A DNA stretch of 64,000 nucleotides from Meghimatium bilineatum (taxonomy: Eukaryota; Mollusca; Gastropoda; Stylommatophora; Philomycidae): the NCBI GenBank assembly GCA_034231615.1, contig CM067306.1:33500019-33564018 (forward strand). The letters are read 5' to 3'. The notes beneath the pieces are model-generated. The model ran no database searches. It worked only from the letters and a program-made list of their open reading frames with translations, and had not been told where the DNA came from. Position 1 is the stretch's first letter. Each line of letters opens with the position of its first letter. Both the position numbers and the translations under genes were made by a program. Below are positions 61,216 to 64,000 of the stretch, piece after piece.

Positions 61216-62250
61216 TCTTGTCTCTTAGAAATGGAGGTCTCTCAATCTTAGGACTACGTTTATTTAATAACGCATGTTTAGTCTCCTCTCTGATCCAGTA
61301 GTTGTTAGTCAATTAAAAAATATAGTGTACCGTTTATTAGGCCTATAGGCTAAACGTTAACTATATGTAATGTCGGGGAATTGTAGTTTGTTTAAATCCC
61401 TGAATTATGAGCAATAGATCGTGTAGGCCTATAGATCTATTCTTTTGTGAAGTGGGATAGCTTTTCCAGTTTTATTTTATACCCAAAAGACAAACTCTCA
61501 ACAATGCACATTTTACCAAGTAGCAAATAATTGTAGGCATATAGCCTATGGCTTGATGAAACTCTGTGCAGGCCTACTTCTTTTTCTCTTTGTTAGTTTG
61601 TTTTCTTGACTAATATTAAATACTGATAACACTTCTACATATTTCCTTCATTTTGACATTTGTCTTGTGTTACCCCCCCCCCCCCCCATTTAAAGTTTTG
61701 GGTCGTTCCCGACACTGTAGCTTTATCTCTTGATTTTTCACATAATGTGAAACTCACATAGGGTAGCTGGGGGCAATAATGCACGTTTTTCACTTTTTTC
61801 CGTATTCGGACAAATAGACTTAACTATGAGAAACCAAACTAGCAGCAGTGTGTAGCTTATCCATCCATCTAACAATCGTCAGGGTATTTACAACATACAA
61901 TCACGTTTAGTCCGTAGAATGAGATTTTATGAACATGAGTATAATCCCACCTTTGCCCCAATTTCTGGGGCAAACACGCGCAGGCAAAAACAATTACAAA
62001 ATCATGGGAAAATTGACAAATCCAGCAAAATAACAACGTCACTTCCTATCTAAACATAGTCAGTCACAATGTGGGAAGATAATAGAGCACAAAGACTAGG
62101 CATATGTATCTTTATGTAACTTTAATACGAAAAAAAAATGAAAAAAACGTAAATATGAAAAACAAAATTTAATACAGAGAATGGGTGCTTAGATCCGTTT
62201 AAAACTATAACAACGTGTTGGAGTGCTCTATAAAGCGTTTGATTATAATT
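61216..62250. other. Flank of a possible DNA transposon; no gene
   Basis: Contains TAGGCCTA palindromes at about 61339 and 61425, a 15-base C run at 61673-61687, and from 61755 GGGTAGCTGGGGGCAATAAT and TTTGCCCCAATTTCTGGGGC. The GGGGCAAA motif recurs beyond the 24-bp array at 63681, so both flanks may belong to one element. Confidence 0.4.
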
Positions 62251-62254
62251 TCAA

Positions 62255-63560
62255 CTATCTATGAATAGCGGAGATCGTACAACTATGACAGGCAGAGATC
62301 GTGCAATATGACCGGCGGCAATTATGCATCTATGACTGGCGGAGATTGTGCATCTATGAATAGCGGAGATTGTGCATCTATGACTGGCGGAGATTGTGCA
62401 TCTATGACTGGCGGAGATTGTGCATCTATGACTGGCGGAGATTGTGCATCTATGACTGGCGGAGATTGTGCATCTATGACTGGCGGAGATTGTGCATCTA
62501 TGAATAGCGGAGATTGTGCATCTATGACTGGCGGAGATTGTGCATCTATGACTGGCGGAGATTGTGCATCTATGACTGGCGGAGATTGTGCATTAATGAC
62601 TGGCGGAGATTTTGCATCTATGACTGGCGGAGATTGTGCATCTATGACTGGCAGAGATTGTGCATCTATGACTGGCGGAGAACGTGCATCTATGTCTGGC
62701 GGAGAACGTGCATCTATGACTGGCGGAGATTGTTCATCTATGAATAGCGGAGATCGTGCATCTATGAATAGAGGAAATCGTGCATCTATGAATAGAGGAG
62801 ATCGTGCATCTATGAATAGAGGAAATCGTGCATCTATGAATAGAGGAAATCGTGCATCTATGAATAGCGGAGATCGTGCATCTATGAATAGAGGAGATCG
62901 TGCATCTATGAATAGAGGAGATCGTGCATCTATGAATAGAGGAGATCGTGCATCTATGAATAGAGGAAATCGTGCATCTATGAATAGAGGAAATCGTGCA
63001 TCTATGAATAGAGGAAATCGTGCATCTATGAATAGAGGAAATCGTGCATCTATGAATAGCGGATATCGTGCATCTATGAATAGAGGAAATCGTGCATCTG
63101 TGAATAGAGGAGATCGTGCATCTATGAATAGAGGAGATCGTGCATCTATGAATAGAGGAGATCGTGCATCTATGAATAGCGGAGAACGTGTAACTATGAC
63201 TGGCAGAGATAGTGCAGTTATGACCGGCGGAGATAGCGCAATTATGTCCGGCGGAAATCGTGCATCTATGAATAGCGGAGAACGTGCATCTATGAATAGC
63301 CGGGAACGTGCATTTATGAATAGCTGAGATCGTGCATTTATGTATAGCGGGGATCGTGCATCGGCGGAGGTCGTGCATCTATTATCTGCGGAGGTCGTAC
63401 AACTATGACCCGTGAAGATTGTGCAGCTATAACCGACAGGGATCGTGCAACTATGAATAGCGGATAACGTGCATCTATTATCGGCGGAGACCGTACAACT
63501 ATGACCCGTGGAGATTGTGCATCTGTGATCGAAAGGGATTGTGCATCTATAGCAGCGACT
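62255..63560. repeat. 24-bp minisatellite
   Basis: About 53 units of 24 bp in two main types: ATGACTGGCGGAGATTGTGC (left third) and ATGAATAGAGGAGATCGTGC (middle), with mixed and degenerate units at the right end. The period keeps one plus frame open for 339 codons (8-residue repeats MTGGDCAS / MNRGNRAS) and one minus frame for 214 codons (CTISSIHR). Homogeneous blocks of each type show recent local amplification. Confidence 0.92.
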
Positions 63561-63612
63561 GCTTCATTTTCAGTCAGTGGCATCATTTTCTCAATTTTCC
63601 GTTTGTAATTCC
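63536..63612 (-). pseudogene. Possible first exon of a pogo-like transposase
   Basis: On the minus strand a TTTCTTTTTAG acceptor-like sequence (ending 63612) is followed by GNYKRKIEKMMPLTENEAVA, then AIDAQSLSIT. The R-N-Y-K-R-K start with an acidic ENEAVAAI helix resembles the Psq-type DNA-binding region that opens many pogo/Tigger-like transposases (known family feature). The frame then runs straight into the 24-bp array, which replaces any further coding sequence. The resemblance rests on about 25 residues. Confidence 0.35.
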
Positions 63613-63680
63613 TAAAAAGAAACATAACGTGACAATAAAATATTAGTTTAAATATTTGGCAACATGAGGGGGAAGTGACT

Positions 63681-63722
63681 GGGGCAAACATGCGCAGTCA
63701 GTCAGCAGCGCATGTTCGCCCC
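63681..63722. repeat. Inverted repeat with GGGGCAAACATGCGC arms
   Basis: GGGGCAAACATGCGC (63681-63695) and GCGCATGTTCGCCCC (63708-63722) are inverted copies with one mismatch around a 12-bp loop. It may be part of a transposon sub-terminal region. Confidence 0.65.
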
Positions 63723-64000
63723 GTCAGTGTGCGCGGCGTTACCCCAAAATCACACTGTTCACAATTTTTATAAAAAATCATGAAAACAAAAATTATCTTG
63801 ACACGGTAACATGCTTAATAACTTAACAATACAATATAGTTTTCAGTTTAGATATGTAAAATAACATGGCAGTAATGATAACAGAGGACAAAGAGTGAGA
63901 AGTGGAAAAAAAGTTAGATCGAGAACGTTAAAAAATGAATTTACCTCATGGCTAAAAAATGACCTGCCCGTGACCGATGAAAATTCGTTGTGCGACAGAA
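63723..64000. other. no gene recognised
   Basis: AT-rich to the window end. If a pogo-like element is present, its 5' end may lie here or beyond the edge. Confidence 0.35.

Noticed and set aside
62308-63378. 339-codon plus and 214-codon minus repetitive frames
   Set aside because: The 24-bp period keeps frames open on both strands at once; variation shows no sign of coding constraint on either. Only the short unique part on the minus strand near 63575 looks coding.
1-64000. LTR retrotransposon or other virus-like element
   Set aside because: I saw no paired direct terminal repeats, integrase or capsid-type domain; every RT or RNase H fragment fits non-LTR elements.

Overview
This is an AT-rich stretch of an animal nuclear genome, built almost entirely of transposable elements and minisatellites. 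Evidence for an animal: RNase H-bearing non-LTR retrotransposons with microsatellite tails, many RTE-type LINE 3' ends, hAT transposase remnants, tRNA-derived SINEs, and no operons. The mix of Ingi/I-type LINEs and multi-domain SINEs suggests a lophotrochozoan, most likely a mollusc. That placement is an inference from element types, and I cannot name a species. I found no host gene that I can support.

Layout. 1-10 kb: 56-, 49- and 36/38-bp minisatellites, several LINE 3' fragments and tRNA-derived SINEs. 10.17-14.22 kb: a full-length 4.05-kb I/Ingi-type LINE (minus strand) with an uninterrupted 1,283-codon ORF and a 12-bp target-site duplication (TSD). 14.7-22.6 kb: 51-, 35- and 34-bp arrays, SINE copies, and LINE fragments. 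22.74-24.70 kb: a 5'-truncated copy of the same LINE with its TSD. 25-35.5 kb: LINE tails, simple repeats, a 23-bp array with higher-order structure, LINE-derived mini-elements and a 13-bp array. 36.6-37.4 kb: a SINE split by another SINE with a perfect TSD. 38-46.4 kb: tRNA-SINEs, hAT and LINE relics, a fold-back cluster and a 76-bp-arm palindrome. 46.8-48.7 kb: two inverted copies of a SINE whose 5' head has been tandemly amplified (52-bp unit). 49.38-53.44 kb: a second full-length LINE, inserted into an older RNase H-type LINE. 55.2-58.3 kb: a dead hAT transposase carrying three datable nested insertions. 60-64 kb: an RTE relic, a SINE, and a 24-bp minisatellite next to what looks like the first exon of a pogo-like transposase.

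How the parts fit. The intact LINE has only about 31 nt after its stop codon, ending in GAACG-N2-AGAAGAAG. Three otherwise different non-autonomous families (called here SINE A, B and C) end the same way, and A, B and C also share an internal core close to GAAGWCGGATGTGTCRGGCC. Every insertion for which I could find both ends (three LINEs, five SINEs) has a TSD of 10-13 bp. The simplest reading is one transposition machinery, the I/Ingi-type LINE, mobilising a family of modular SINEs. Many of the other repeats (head-amplified SINEs, LINE-derived mini-elements, arrays seeded by LINE tails) are by-products of that system.
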